Shown piece after piece: positions 33,366 through 42,335 of a DNA stretch of 64,000 nucleotides (position 1 is the stretch's first letter; each line of letters begins with the position of its first letter). The notes under the pieces were generated by a model. The model saw only the letters and a list, made by a program, of their open reading frames with translations. It searched no databases and had not been told where the DNA came from. The translations under genes and the position numbers were made by a program. Origin of the DNA: Pseudomonadales bacterium (GTDB taxonomy: Bacteria > Pseudomonadota > Gammaproteobacteria > Pseudomonadales > Pseudohongiellaceae); assembly GCA_024234325.1 (NCBI GenBank), contig JACKOJ010000002.1, positions 186,001 through 250,000 of the forward strand, given 5' to 3'.

Positions 33366-34748
33366 ATGGATTCGCAAGACAAGATGACCGCAGACACCCA
33401 GGATTCTCCCCTGCAGGCGCCCTCCGCGCGCCGACGCCGCCGCAAACGCTGGCCGATCGCCCTGGCCACCCTGGTGGTCGTCGCCGGTGGCCTCTATTAC
33501 CTCAACCGCCCGGAGGAAGTGGAGGCCGACAAGCCCCTCATCGCCACCGTGGAGGTGGGCAGCATCATCAACACCATCTCGTCTGCCGGCACCCTGAAAC
33601 CCAGCAGCTACGTGGACGTGGGCGCCCAGGTGTCCGGGCAACTGGAAAAACTGTACGTGGAGGTTGGCGACCTGGTAGAGGAAGGGCAACTGCTGGCGGA
33701 AATCGACGCCCGGGCGCAGCAGAGCCGTGTCGAAGCCAGCCGTTCCGCTATTGAGGCACAGGAGGCACAGGTGGCTTCCCGCAAGGCCACACTGGAACTG
33801 GCCAAGACCAACGCCGCCCGTCAGGAACGCCTGATGGCCGCCAATGCCACCAGCCAACTGGACTACGACAATGCCGTGGCCAACCTGGCCAGTGCGGAAT
33901 CCAGCCTCATTCAGCTTGAAAAGCAGATCGAGCAGGCCCGCGCGAGTCTGGCCACAGACGAGACGGAACTGGAATACACCCGCATCTACGCCCCCATCAC
34001 CGGCACCGTGGTGTCCATCGAGATGAACGAGGGCCGCACCCTGAACGCCAATCAGCAGGCACCGACCATTCTGCGCATCGCCGACCTGACCCTGATGACA
34101 GTGGAAGCGGAAATCTCCGAGGCCGACATCGGCAATCTGAAGAAAGGCATGGAGATCTACTTCACCACCCTGGCCGGGGGCACCCGTCGCTGGACTGGCA
34201 CGCTGCGCCAGATTCTTCCTACCCCGGTCGTGGAAAGCAATGTGGTGCTGTACACCGGCCTGTTCGATGTGGAAAACAAGGACAGCAGCCTGCTGCCGGA
34301 AATGACGGCGCAGGTCTTCTTCATTACCTCTGCCGCGCGTGACGTGCTGACCGTGCCGCTCGGCGCGCTGACCTTCATTGATCCCTCGCAGCTCGGTGCA
34401 CCACCAGCTCAGGACGGGGAAGGCAGCGCGGCGCCCGCAGCCGCCACCGCCCAGCGCACGACTACCGGCCAGCGCCCGACCGGCATGCGCCGCCCCGGCG
34501 CCACCAGCACAAATGGCGCCGTGCCTTCACGTCGTCCCGCCACGGTACGCGTGGTCAAGGCAGACGGCACGGAAGAGGAACGCCGCGTTCTGGTGGGCAT
34601 CACCAGCCGCGTCAGCGCCGAGGTCATTGACGGTCTGCAGGAAGGCGAGCAGGTGGTTGCCGGTATCGTGCAGGCCAGCGCCGCCACGCAGAGCAGCAGT
34701 AACCAGCAAAGCTTTGGCCCGCCCGGTGCTTTCGGAGGTTTCCGATGA
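33366..34748 (+). CDS. macA: MacA-type periplasmic adaptor
   Basis: 460-residue RND/ABC-type adaptor. A basic N-terminus (RRRRRKRWP) precedes one membrane helix (about 29-46). Then come a lipoyl half (VDVGAQVSGQLEKLYVEVGD), a long coiled-coil hairpin (about 115-205), the second half (IYAPITGTVVSIEMNEGRTL) and a beta-barrel/membrane-proximal region. An Ala/Thr/Pro-rich insert (about 345-385) interrupts the last domain and makes the protein longer than E. coli MacA (371). Its stop overlaps the macB start (ATGA). It would couple MacB to the NodT-type channel encoded next. Confidence 0.92.
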   Translation: MDSQDKMTADTQDSPLQAPSARRRRRKRWPIALATLVVVAGGLYYLNRPEEVEADKPLIATVEVGSIINTISSAGTLKPSSYVDVGAQVSGQLEKLYVEVGDLVEEGQLLAEIDARAQQSRVEASRSAIEAQEAQVASRKATLELAKTNAARQERLMAANATSQLDYDNAVANLASAESSLIQLEKQIEQARASLATDETELEYTRIYAPITGTVVSIEMNEGRTLNANQQAPTILRIADLTLMTVEAEISEADIGNLKKGMEIYFTTLAGGTRRWTGTLRQILPTPVVESNVVLYTGLFDVENKDSSLLPEMTAQVFFITSAARDVLTVPLGALTFIDPSQLGAPPAQDGEGSAAPAAATAQRTTTGQRPTGMRRPGATSTNGAVPSRRPATVRVVKADGTEEERRVLVGITSRVSAEVIDGLQEGEQVVAGIVQASAATQSSSNQQSFGPPGAFGGFR

Positions 34749-36784
34749 GCACCGGGATACTTGACGGGGGCGTGCTGCACGGCGGCCACGCCCACGATGC
34801 CCAGGACGAGAGCGCGGCGCTGGACGCCAGCATTCCCATCATCGAACTGCGCGATATCACCCGTACCTTCGTCACTGGCGGAGGTGTGGAGGTGCGTGCG
34901 CTACGCGGCATCAATCTCAAGATTCACATGGGCGAGTTCGTCGCCATTGTGGGTCAGTCCGGTTCGGGCAAGTCCACCATGATGAACATCCTGGGCTGTC
35001 TCGACCGCCCGACCAGCGGCCGCTACCTGTTCGCCGGGCGCGACATCCGCAATTTTGAACCGGACGATCTCGCCTGGCTGCGCCGCGAGGCCTTCGGCTT
35101 CATTTTCCAGAGCTACAACCTGCTGCCCCACGCCACGGCGGAAGAGAACGTGGAGATTCCGGCCATCTACGCCGGTTTGACCAGCAACGAACGCCGCGTC
35201 AAGGCCGAAGCCCTGCTGACCTCCCTGGGCCTGGGCGACCGCATGGATCACCGCCCCAGCCAGCTCTCCGGCGGCCAGCAGCAACGGGTCTCCGTGGCCC
35301 GCGCGCTGATGAACGGCGGCAACATCATTCTGGCGGACGAACCGACCGGTGCCCTCGATTCCAAGAGCGGCGTCGAGGTGATGGCGCTGCTGCAGGATCT
35401 GGCGAAACAGGGACACACCGTGATCCTGATTACCCACGACCCGAAGATTGCCACCCAGGCCGACCGCACCATCGAATTCCGCGACGGCCAAGTGATTGCC
35501 GACAAGCGCCGAGACGACAAGCCCTTCAAACCCAAGGGCAACGAGTCCGTGCGCCAGCTCTTCATGAACCGTCGCATCGCCTCGCCCTTCACCGGCGTGG
35601 GCGAAGCCATCAACATGGCGCTGCGCTCGCTGACCTCGAATATCTTCCGCACCATTCTCACGCTGCTCGGCATCGTGATCGGGGTGGCCTCGGTCGTCGC
35701 CATGCTGGCCATCGGTGAGGGTGCCAGCCAGCAGATTGTCGATCGCATCAGCGCCGTCGGCACCAATATGCTGACCCTGCAACCTGCCCGCATACCGGGG
35801 CAGCGGCGCAGCGTGCCCTCAACGCTGTCGTTTGACGATGCCGATGCCATTATGGAGAACATTCCCAATGTGCTGGGCACCCTGCCGGAACTGCAGGGCA
35901 GCTACACCGTGCGTTATAGGCGCCAGGACTACTCCACTACCGTAACAGCCACCGGCGAGTCTCTGCCCGAGATTCGCAACTGGCCGCTGGCCCAGGGCGT
36001 GTTCTTCACCCGTGAGGACAGCGACCGCTACACCTCGGTCGCCGTTCTCGGTGCCACCGTCGCGGAAGAAATGTTTCCCGATGGGGGCAACCCGCTGGGC
36101 GAGTACATTCTGATTCGCAACGTGCCATTCCAGATTATCGGCGTGCTGACGCGCAAGGGTTCCTCCGGCTTCGGCGGCAGCGATCAGGATGACGCCGTGT
36201 TCGTGCCACTCAAATCCGGCGCCCTGCGCCTGTTCGGTCAGACCTACGCGCGCTCCATTGCCGTGGCGGTGGACGACATCAACATCATCGACCAGACCGA
36301 GAACAGCCTGCGCGAGTTCATGATGGCACGCCACGGCACCGAAGACTTCCGCATCTTCAACAGTGCCGAACTGCTGGACACCGTCTCCGCCTCGCAGGAC
36401 ACCATGACCATGCTGTTGGGTTCGGTGGCGGCGATCTCCCTACTGGTGGGCGGCATCGGTGTGATGAACATCATGCTGGTGTCGGTGACTGAACGTACCC
36501 GCGAGATCGGCATCCGCATGGCCACTGGCGCGCGCCAGACCGACATTCTTTCCCAGTTCCTGTCCGAGGCCATAGTGGTCTCCGGGGTCGGCGGCATTAT
36601 CGGTGTCGGCCTGGGGGTGGGCATCGGTCTGCTGATGCAGAATTTCGGCGTCGCCATCAAATTCACTTCCACACCGATGATTCTGGCCTTCTGCAGCGCC
36701 GCCGCCACCGGCCTCATCTTCGGTTTTACGCCTGCCCGCAAGGCAGCGAAGCTCGACCCCGTGGTCGCTCTGGCAAACGAATAA
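34745..36784 (+). CDS. macB: MacB-type ABC transporter (fused ATPase-permease)
   Basis: 679 residues. The N-terminal ABC ATPase has Walker A GQSGSGKST, signature LSGGQQQRVSVARA and Walker B IILADEPTGALDS. The C-terminal part has a MacB-type permease with one membrane helix, a large periplasmic domain and three C-terminal helices (INIMLVSVTERTREIGIRMA region). In known systems MacB drives export of macrolides, lipopeptides or siderophores by mechanotransmission from the periplasm. The first ~35 residues form a His/Asp-rich extension before the ATPase. Operon: macA-macB-NodT-type channel. Confidence 0.93.
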   Translation: MSTGILDGGVLHGGHAHDAQDESAALDASIPIIELRDITRTFVTGGGVEVRALRGINLKIHMGEFVAIVGQSGSGKSTMMNILGCLDRPTSGRYLFAGRDIRNFEPDDLAWLRREAFGFIFQSYNLLPHATAEENVEIPAIYAGLTSNERRVKAEALLTSLGLGDRMDHRPSQLSGGQQQRVSVARALMNGGNIILADEPTGALDSKSGVEVMALLQDLAKQGHTVILITHDPKIATQADRTIEFRDGQVIADKRRDDKPFKPKGNESVRQLFMNRRIASPFTGVGEAINMALRSLTSNIFRTILTLLGIVIGVASVVAMLAIGEGASQQIVDRISAVGTNMLTLQPARIPGQRRSVPSTLSFDDADAIMENIPNVLGTLPELQGSYTVRYRRQDYSTTVTATGESLPEIRNWPLAQGVFFTREDSDRYTSVAVLGATVAEEMFPDGGNPLGEYILIRNVPFQIIGVLTRKGSSGFGGSDQDDAVFVPLKSGALRLFGQTYARSIAVAVDDINIIDQTENSLREFMMARHGTEDFRIFNSAELLDTVSASQDTMTMLLGSVAAISLLVGGIGVMNIMLVSVTERTREIGIRMATGARQTDILSQFLSEAIVVSGVGGIIGVGLGVGIGLLMQNFGVAIKFTSTPMILAFCSAAATGLIFGFTPARKAAKLDPVVALANE

Positions 36785-36798
36785 GGACACGACGCATC

Positions 36799-38217
36799 AT
36801 GTCAAACGCATTGAGACACGCAATCCGCAATACCCTGCTGTTCTCCGGCAGCGCCCTTCTGCTCAACGCCTGCGCGCTGCAGAGCCAGCCCCCGGAACTG
36901 CAGGCACAGGACGTGCCCGCACAATGGTCGGTGGCCCCGCAGGCCGATGTGGCAACCTGGCCGGACAGCGACTGGTGGAACACCTTTGCCGACCCGGAAC
37001 TGAGCGGCCTGATCGACACCATTCGCGCCCAGAACCTGGACCTGGCCAACAACCGCCGCAATCTGGAATCGGCGCAGATCACCCTGCGCGAGGCGGGCTT
37101 CGACCTGCTGCCCACCGGCAGTATCACCCTGGGCACTGGCGCGAGTTACAGCGAGAGCCGGGTGGACGGCGTCACCAGTACGGGCAGCCCGAATACGCCC
37201 GTCGAGCTGGGCGCCCGCGTCAGCTACAGCAATATCCTCGCCAAACCCGCCATCTACACCAAGGCGCTGGCGGACTATGATTCCCGTGAAGCGCAGGTGG
37301 CCGATGTCACACTGACGACACTGGGCACCTCCGCCTCCACCTATTTCCAGTTGCTGCTGATTCGCGACAAGATCGTGGCGGCGGAACAGAACGTACAGAA
37401 CGCCCAGGCCATCAGCGACATCGCCAATGCGAGGGTGGACGCCGGCGTGGCGGTGCCCATTGAGGCGCTGCAGCAGCAGATTTCCCTGCAGCGCGAGATG
37501 GCCAACCTGAGCAATCTGAAACAGAGCGAACTGTCCGCCCTCGCCTCCCTCGCCCTGCTGACCGGGCAGCGCGTGCAGGACTTCAGTGTCACCGAAGACA
37601 CCCTGCAGGACGTGCAGATTCCCCAGGTGCAGCCCGGCCTGCCGTCGGAACTGCTGCTGCGCCGTCCCGACCTGGTACAGGCAGAGGCCGCGCTGCGCAG
37701 TGCCACCGCCAACGTGGACGTGGTGCGCATGGCCTTCTTCCCCGACATTTCCCTGACCGGTTCGCTCAGTGCCAGCAGCACCTCGCTGACGGAACTGCTG
37801 GCCTCGCCCGACACCTTCCTCAGTCTCAACGGCAGCGTGCTGCAGACCCTGCTGGACAACGGCCAGCGCAGCCGCGACCTGGACCGGGCGAACCTGTCGC
37901 TGGAAAGCACCCTGGCGGATTACCGCAAAGCCGTGCTCAATGCCTTCAATGAGATCGAGGTGCTGCTGAGCAATATGCGGGTGCAGAACGAGCTGGTGGA
38001 AGTGGCGCTGCAGAATCTGGACGCCGCCGAGGAATCCTTCCGCATCGCCCAGGTGCGCTACCAGGAAGGGGTGGCCGACTACCAGACAGTGCTGACCACG
38101 CAGAACACCCTGTTTTCCAGCCGCAACAGCTATCTGGACACCAAGCTGTCGCAGCTCAATACCACGGTGAACCTGTACCAGGCCCTGGGCGGTGGCTGGG
38201 AGCGCGACGCGGAATAA
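36799..38217 (+). CDS. Outer-membrane efflux lipoprotein (NodT/TolC family)
   Basis: 472 residues with a lipobox (LLNAC, Cys at about residue 23) and two OEP repeats. Signatures DSDWWNTFADPELSGLI, VPSELLLRRPDLVQAEAAL-like (here LPSELLLRRPDLVQAEAAL) and the C-terminal RYQEGVADYQTVLTTQ are typical of NodT/OprM-type channels. It completes a tripartite MacAB pump and, since the nearby EmrAB-type pump lacks its own channel, could serve both; that is inference. Confidence 0.92.
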   Translation: MSNALRHAIRNTLLFSGSALLLNACALQSQPPELQAQDVPAQWSVAPQADVATWPDSDWWNTFADPELSGLIDTIRAQNLDLANNRRNLESAQITLREAGFDLLPTGSITLGTGASYSESRVDGVTSTGSPNTPVELGARVSYSNILAKPAIYTKALADYDSREAQVADVTLTTLGTSASTYFQLLLIRDKIVAAEQNVQNAQAISDIANARVDAGVAVPIEALQQQISLQREMANLSNLKQSELSALASLALLTGQRVQDFSVTEDTLQDVQIPQVQPGLPSELLLRRPDLVQAEAALRSATANVDVVRMAFFPDISLTGSLSASSTSLTELLASPDTFLSLNGSVLQTLLDNGQRSRDLDRANLSLESTLADYRKAVLNAFNEIEVLLSNMRVQNELVEVALQNLDAAEESFRIAQVRYQEGVADYQTVLTTQNTLFSSRNSYLDTKLSQLNTTVNLYQALGGGWERDAE

Positions 38218-38284
38218 GGCGGGTAGCACCCGGCACGCCGATCGGCTAAAGTGACGGCCACGGATCATGCTGAGTGAGCGACCC

Positions 38285-39136
38285 ATGGCGCACGAAGACC
38301 CTTCCGCTCCCCACACGCGCAGGGAGCGTGTCTACAACATCATCTTCGGTTACGACACCCCCGAGGGCAAAGCCTTTGACATGGCGTTGATCATCATGAT
38401 CCTCGCCAGTGTCACGGCGGTGATGCTCGATTCGGTCGAGCCCCAAAGCCTGAGTGTTGATCGTTTCCTGTATCGTCTGGAGTGGTTTTTCACCCTCGCC
38501 TTCACACTGGAATACGGGCTGCGTGTCTACAGCTCACCCAAGCCTCAACGTTATATTTTCAGCTTCTATGGCCTGATCGATCTGCTGTCGATTCTGCCCA
38601 CCTACATCGCCTTCCTGTATCCACCGGCCAATTTCCTCGTGGTCATCCGTATTCTGCGGGTGCTGCGGGTGTTCCGGATTCTGAAGCTGTTCCGCTACAT
38701 CGGCGAGGCCAACCTGCTGTTCACTGCCCTGGTGAACGCGCGGCGCAAGATTTTCGTGTTCATGTTCGCGGTGATCAATCTCATCGTGGTGTTCGGCACC
38801 ACCATGTTCATCATCGAAGGCCCGGAGAACGGTTTTCACAACATTCCTCACAGCATCTACTGGGCCATCGTCACCATCACCACCGTGGGCTATGGCGACA
38901 TCACCCCCCACACCCCTCTCGGCCAGACCATAGCCGCCATCGCCATGATCTGCGGTTACGCCATCATCGCCGTGCCCACCGGCATCATCGGCGCCGAACT
39001 GATGCAGGAGTTTCAGTCCCGCAGTGCGCCCTCCCCCAAGCATCAACGCAATTGTCCCCACTGCGGCGCCGGCGATCACCAGACCGATGCCACCTTCTGT
39101 CGCCTGTGCGGCGGCGTGCTGGAGAAGGATGCCTAG
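38285..39136 (+). CDS. Voltage-gated potassium channel with C-terminal zinc ribbon
   Basis: About 283 residues. Six membrane segments include an S4-like helix with repeated arginines (RILRVLRVFRILKLFR) and a pore loop with the K+ selectivity filter TVGYGD. The C-terminus ends in a short zinc-ribbon-like module, CPHCG...CRLCG, which is not part of the channel core. I chose the ATG at 38285 (TGAGTGAG upstream); an ATG at 38267 in the same frame is possible. It follows the efflux operon by about 70 bases. Confidence 0.88.
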   Translation: MAHEDPSAPHTRRERVYNIIFGYDTPEGKAFDMALIIMILASVTAVMLDSVEPQSLSVDRFLYRLEWFFTLAFTLEYGLRVYSSPKPQRYIFSFYGLIDLLSILPTYIAFLYPPANFLVVIRILRVLRVFRILKLFRYIGEANLLFTALVNARRKIFVFMFAVINLIVVFGTTMFIIEGPENGFHNIPHSIYWAIVTITTVGYGDITPHTPLGQTIAAIAMICGYAIIAVPTGIIGAELMQEFQSRSAPSPKHQRNCPHCGAGDHQTDATFCRLCGGVLEKDA

Positions 39137-39151
39137 GGGCAGTTAGCAAAC

Positions 39152-39188
39152 AAAAAAAGAGGAGTGCCGCCACACGCGGACACTCCTC
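39152..39188 (-). terminator. Rho-independent terminator for the minus-strand gene ending at 39214
   Basis: GAGGAGTG-CCGC (39159-39170) pairs with GCGG-(A)-CACTCCTC (39176-39188) around a five-base loop. On the minus strand it is followed by seven U residues (A-tract 39152-39158 on the plus strand). Strong stem and U-tract make this a confident terminator. It lies between convergent genes. Confidence 0.9.
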
Positions 39189-39213
39189 TGGAAAGGGACG
39201 ACCAGGAAAAAAA

Positions 39214-39711
39214 TCAGTTCGTTTGAAAGTCCAGCGTTTCCCCATTGAGATTGACATGGTACTGCCCCGGCGGCAGCGTGCTCACGTCCAGCGGAATATT
39301 CAGCTCGAAGGGATCAATCACCTGCACACAGGCCACCAGGGTCTGCAGCACATTCAGGCTGACCACCACGTGGAAAGTATCCCCCTCGCGGGTCACCGCC
39401 TGATGCAGCTCGTAGCAGGGTGTCGGCTTGTAACCCTTCACCTGCAGCACGGCCTGCACGGGGTTGGATTCGAGAATGGCCACGGTCTTCTCGGTAATCG
39501 TCGCCAGCGGTTTCTCCACCGCATCCAGCACCTTGAAGTCGCCGTTGTTTTCAATGCGCATCTGCACATTCTGGTAATAGCGGGTCTGCCCGTCTTCTAC
39601 CACAATCGCTTCCTTGATCGTCAACACTTCGTCGTCGAACAGGGCCGGTTGCGCCTGTGCGCCCAGAACGGGAAGGCCTGCCAGGGCCAGGGGCATCATC
39701 CAGTTTCTCAT
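39214..39711 (-). CDS. Secreted protein of unknown function
   Basis: 165 residues from the ATG at 39711, chosen because AAAGGAG lies eight bases upstream (an ATG two codons earlier is too close to it). A signal peptide (MRNWMMPLALAGLPVLGAQA) predicts periplasmic export. The mature part is beta-rich with two cysteines (TPCYEL and LVACVQV) that could form a disulfide. I do not recognise a family. It stands alone between the channel gene and the rstB-like kinase gene, with its own terminator. Confidence 0.7.
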   Translation of the reverse strand: MRNWMMPLALAGLPVLGAQAQPALFDDEVLTIKEAIVVEDGQTRYYQNVQMRIENNGDFKVLDAVEKPLATITEKTVAILESNPVQAVLQVKGYKPTPCYELHQAVTREGDTFHVVVSLNVLQTLVACVQVIDPFELNIPLDVSTLPPGQYHVNLNGETLDFQTN

Positions 39712-39825
39712 CAGCATCTCTCCTTTCACTCTATACGGGGCATGCTGCCGGATCTGTTCCGGCAATGAGGATATAGTGCCGCCCTGTTGTCCGTATTGCT
39801 GTTGGAGTCTTGTTTTATTTTGTGA

Positions 39826-41142
39826 TCAATTGTACGGCCAGCGCAGGACGAAGCAGGCGCCCCGCGGCGTGTTGTGCTCCACATGAATACTGCCGCCGTG
39901 ACGCTGCAGAATGCGTCGCGCAATCGCCAGGCCCAGGCCGTAGCCGCCAGACTGGCGATCGCGGCTGGTATCGAGCCGCGCAAACGGCTCGAAGATGCTC
40001 TCGTGATAGGCATCGTCGATTCCCGGGCCGTCGTCGCACACGCGAATGCATGCCTGATCGCCCTCGATAATGCCACTCACCTGCACCTGCGATTCCGCGT
40101 AGCGCAGAGAGTTGCGCAGCACGTTGTGCAGGGCTCGCGCCATCATGTCGGGATTGAAACTCGCCTGACGCTCCTCATCCGACTGCTGCAACTGCAGATG
40201 CACCGCAATGTCCGAGTCCGCATAGGGTTTCATCTGGCGCTCCAGCCAGGCATTGAAGGGCAGCATGTGGCGCTGCAACTGCAGATTGTCCTCGCTGAGC
40301 TTGGCGTAACTGAGCATTTCGTCGATCAGCGTTTCCAGTTCCAGCACATCGTGTTTCATCGCCGCGAGATAGTCGCGCACCCGTGCCTCGTCCTCGGTCT
40401 TGCCCAGCATCTCCATGCTGAACTTGAAGCGCGCGAGCGGTGTGCGCAGCTCGTGTGCCACCGCATTGGTGAGGTCGCGATGGGCTGTCACCAGGTATTG
40501 GATGCGCCCGGCCATCTTGTTGAAGGACTGCGCGACCGGAAGAATGCCTGACTTGGCATCCAGCTCCACCCGCGTGCTGAAATCGTCACGACCGAAACGG
40601 CTGGCGGCAACCCGCAACAGGCTGAGGTCGCGATAGAAGGGACGAATCCAGAAAAACAGAAACAGCGCCACCAGCACGTAGTAACTGATGATCACCGCTG
40701 TCTCGACACCCTGCCCGCCTTCCTCTTCCGGCAGAGGTCCCAGCGCCAGAATCTGTCCACTTGCCAGACGGCTGTAGAGCAGTGTCTGCCCTTCCGCATC
40801 CGTGAAGGCCTCCACGCCGCCATCCTGCAGCGAGTCAAGAAACTGCACCTGGCCCGCCAGGTCTTCCTCTTCGTACAGCGCAACGGGTATGCCGAGACGG
40901 GCTTCGAGGGAGGCACGCAGACGCGTGTAACGCTGACGCACACTCTCCGGGGCGGCGCCCTGGTGCAGCAGCATCATCTCGACCATGGCAACGCTGGGCG
41001 CATACTGCCGGGCGTGCGGCGACTCCTCTTCCGGCAGCAGCCACACCAGCACCCCGTCCAGCGCCAGCGCGATCAGCAGAATGCCGACTGCCACCATGGC
41101 ATAGGCACGAAAGAACGGTAATGAGGACACGCGTGCTGACAT
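39826..41142 (-). CDS. RstB-like sensor histidine kinase
   Basis: 438 residues. Two membrane helices (about 14-35 and 148-166) enclose a periplasmic sensor domain. A HAMP region follows, then a HisKA domain with phospho-acceptor His230 in NAVAHELRTPLARFKFSMEM, and the ATPase N box (NVLRNSLRYAE), G1 (DDGPGID) and G2 (GGYGLGLAIA). The HELRTPLxR context resembles RstB. The ATG at 41142 follows the stop of the response-regulator gene by seven bases. It forms an operon with mipA, a DUF3019 gene and the rstA-like gene. Confidence 0.9.
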   Translation of the reverse strand: MSARVSSLPFFRAYAMVAVGILLIALALDGVLVWLLPEEESPHARQYAPSVAMVEMMLLHQGAAPESVRQRYTRLRASLEARLGIPVALYEEEDLAGQVQFLDSLQDGGVEAFTDAEGQTLLYSRLASGQILALGPLPEEEGGQGVETAVIISYYVLVALFLFFWIRPFYRDLSLLRVAASRFGRDDFSTRVELDAKSGILPVAQSFNKMAGRIQYLVTAHRDLTNAVAHELRTPLARFKFSMEMLGKTEDEARVRDYLAAMKHDVLELETLIDEMLSYAKLSEDNLQLQRHMLPFNAWLERQMKPYADSDIAVHLQLQQSDEERQASFNPDMMARALHNVLRNSLRYAESQVQVSGIIEGDQACIRVCDDGPGIDDAYHESIFEPFARLDTSRDRQSGGYGLGLAIARRILQRHGGSIHVEHNTPRGACFVLRWPYN

Positions 41143-41149
41143 CGGCGGC

Positions 41150-41872
41150 TCAGTCCCAGGCATTGCTGACAAACAGATAACCCTTGCCCCACACCGTGCG
41201 GATACGGAAGGGTTGTTCCGGGTTGTCCTGCAGTTTCTTGCGCAGGCGGGAGATGCGCACGTCCACGGTTCTGTCGAGGCCGTCGTAATCAATGCCGCGC
41301 AGATTGTGATAGATCGCGTCGCGGCTTAGCACCGTGCCGGCATTGCGCATGAGCAGGCCCAGCAGCTCGAACTCCTGCGTGGTCAGCTCCACTTCCTCGC
41401 CCGCCAGCAGCACCTGATGGGACTGCGGATCGAGTTGCAGCGAACCGAAGCGCAGCACCTCGCCCTTCGGCTGTGGCGCCGCCGCTTTCGCGCGTCGCAG
41501 CAGGGCGCGCAATCGCGCGAGCAGCACCGGCGGCTCGATGGGTTTGGTGACAAAATCGTCCGCGCCCAGCTCCAGCCCCATCACGTGATCGATGTCGCTG
41601 CTCTTCGCGGTCAGAATCAGAATCGGCCCCGCGTAGCGCTGACGCAGATGCGTGCACACCTGCAGGCCGTTCATGCCCGGCAGCATCAGATCCAGCACCA
41701 CGATATCCACCTGCTGCGGATCGAATTCCGCTACCGCGGTGTCGCCGTGATGCTGCACCTGCACGGCAAAATTCTCGTGACTGAGGTAATCCTGCACCAG
41801 GCTGGCGAGGCGCACATCGTCCTCGATCAGCAGCAGGCGCACGGGCGCGGTATCGGGTGTGGACAGGCTCAT
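41150..41872 (-). CDS. RstA-like OmpR/PhoB-family response regulator
   Basis: 240 residues with an intact receiver: acidic pocket EDD (17-19), phospho-acceptor Asp61 (VVLDLMLPG), Thr88 and Lys110. The C-terminal winged-helix DNA-binding domain has RTVDVRISRLRKKL and RTVWGKGYLF. The start codon overlaps the stop of the DUF3019 gene by one base (TAATG). It is likely to be phosphorylated by the kinase encoded next. A direct repeat of TTGTAAA with 10-bp spacing upstream of mipA is a candidate binding site. Confidence 0.93.
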   Translation of the reverse strand: MSLSTPDTAPVRLLLIEDDVRLASLVQDYLSHENFAVQVQHHGDTAVAEFDPQQVDIVVLDLMLPGMNGLQVCTHLRQRYAGPILILTAKSSDIDHVMGLELGADDFVTKPIEPPVLLARLRALLRRAKAAAPQPKGEVLRFGSLQLDPQSHQVLLAGEEVELTTQEFELLGLLMRNAGTVLSRDAIYHNLRGIDYDGLDRTVDVRISRLRKKLQDNPEQPFRIRTVWGKGYLFVSNAWD

Positions 41873-42324
41873 TACAGAATGCTCCAGACGTGTCGGCGCC
41901 GTTTGCGGGAATCGCGCAGTTCACGGGTCAGCACGGGAATCAGGCTCTCCAGCAGCACCGCGTCGGTGCCCGGGTCCACCAGTTGCACCGTGGTGTTCTG
42001 TTCACGTTCCACCGGCATGTTCCAGGCGCCCTGACGCCGCGATTGCCAGCACTGCAGCGCCTGTTCCTCACCGGCGAAGCGCAGGCAGATATCGGCTTCC
42101 TGCGGCGCCGTCCAGTTTACCTGCAACTGCATGGAGCAGCTCACCTCGCCCGCCATCACCACGCAGACGCGCGGGCGCACTTCCAGCGTAAAACCCTCGG
42201 CCGTGCCTGCCGCAGCGCTGGCCAGCTTCCAGCAAAAAAGCGCCAGCACACACACAATAAGCCGTCCCACAGTCCGGTGGACCGTGTTGCCGCTTTTTGC
42301 TTTCCCTGCCTCAATCGCCTGCAT
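41872..42324 (-). CDS. DUF3019-family periplasmic protein
   Basis: 150 residues with a signal peptide (hydrophobic core LIVCVLALFCWKLASA) and a compact beta-rich domain with four cysteines (RVCVVMAGEVSCSMQ, ADICLRF, ALQCW) and the family-like pattern LEVRPRVCVV. I recognise this as DUF3019, a family usually found beside MipA/OmpV and an OmpR-type two-component system; the function is unknown. It lies 11 bases after mipA and overlaps the response-regulator gene by one base. Confidence 0.78.
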   Translation of the reverse strand: MQAIEAGKAKSGNTVHRTVGRLIVCVLALFCWKLASAAAGTAEGFTLEVRPRVCVVMAGEVSCSMQLQVNWTAPQEADICLRFAGEEQALQCWQSRRQGAWNMPVEREQNTTVQLVDPGTDAVLLESLIPVLTRELRDSRKRRRHVWSIL

Positions 42325-42335
42325 ACCGTAATGGC

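Noticed and set aside
33135..33857. Extension of the acidic membrane protein to 402 residues
   Set aside because: The extra part is antisense to macA and the start at 33134 has a good ribosome site.
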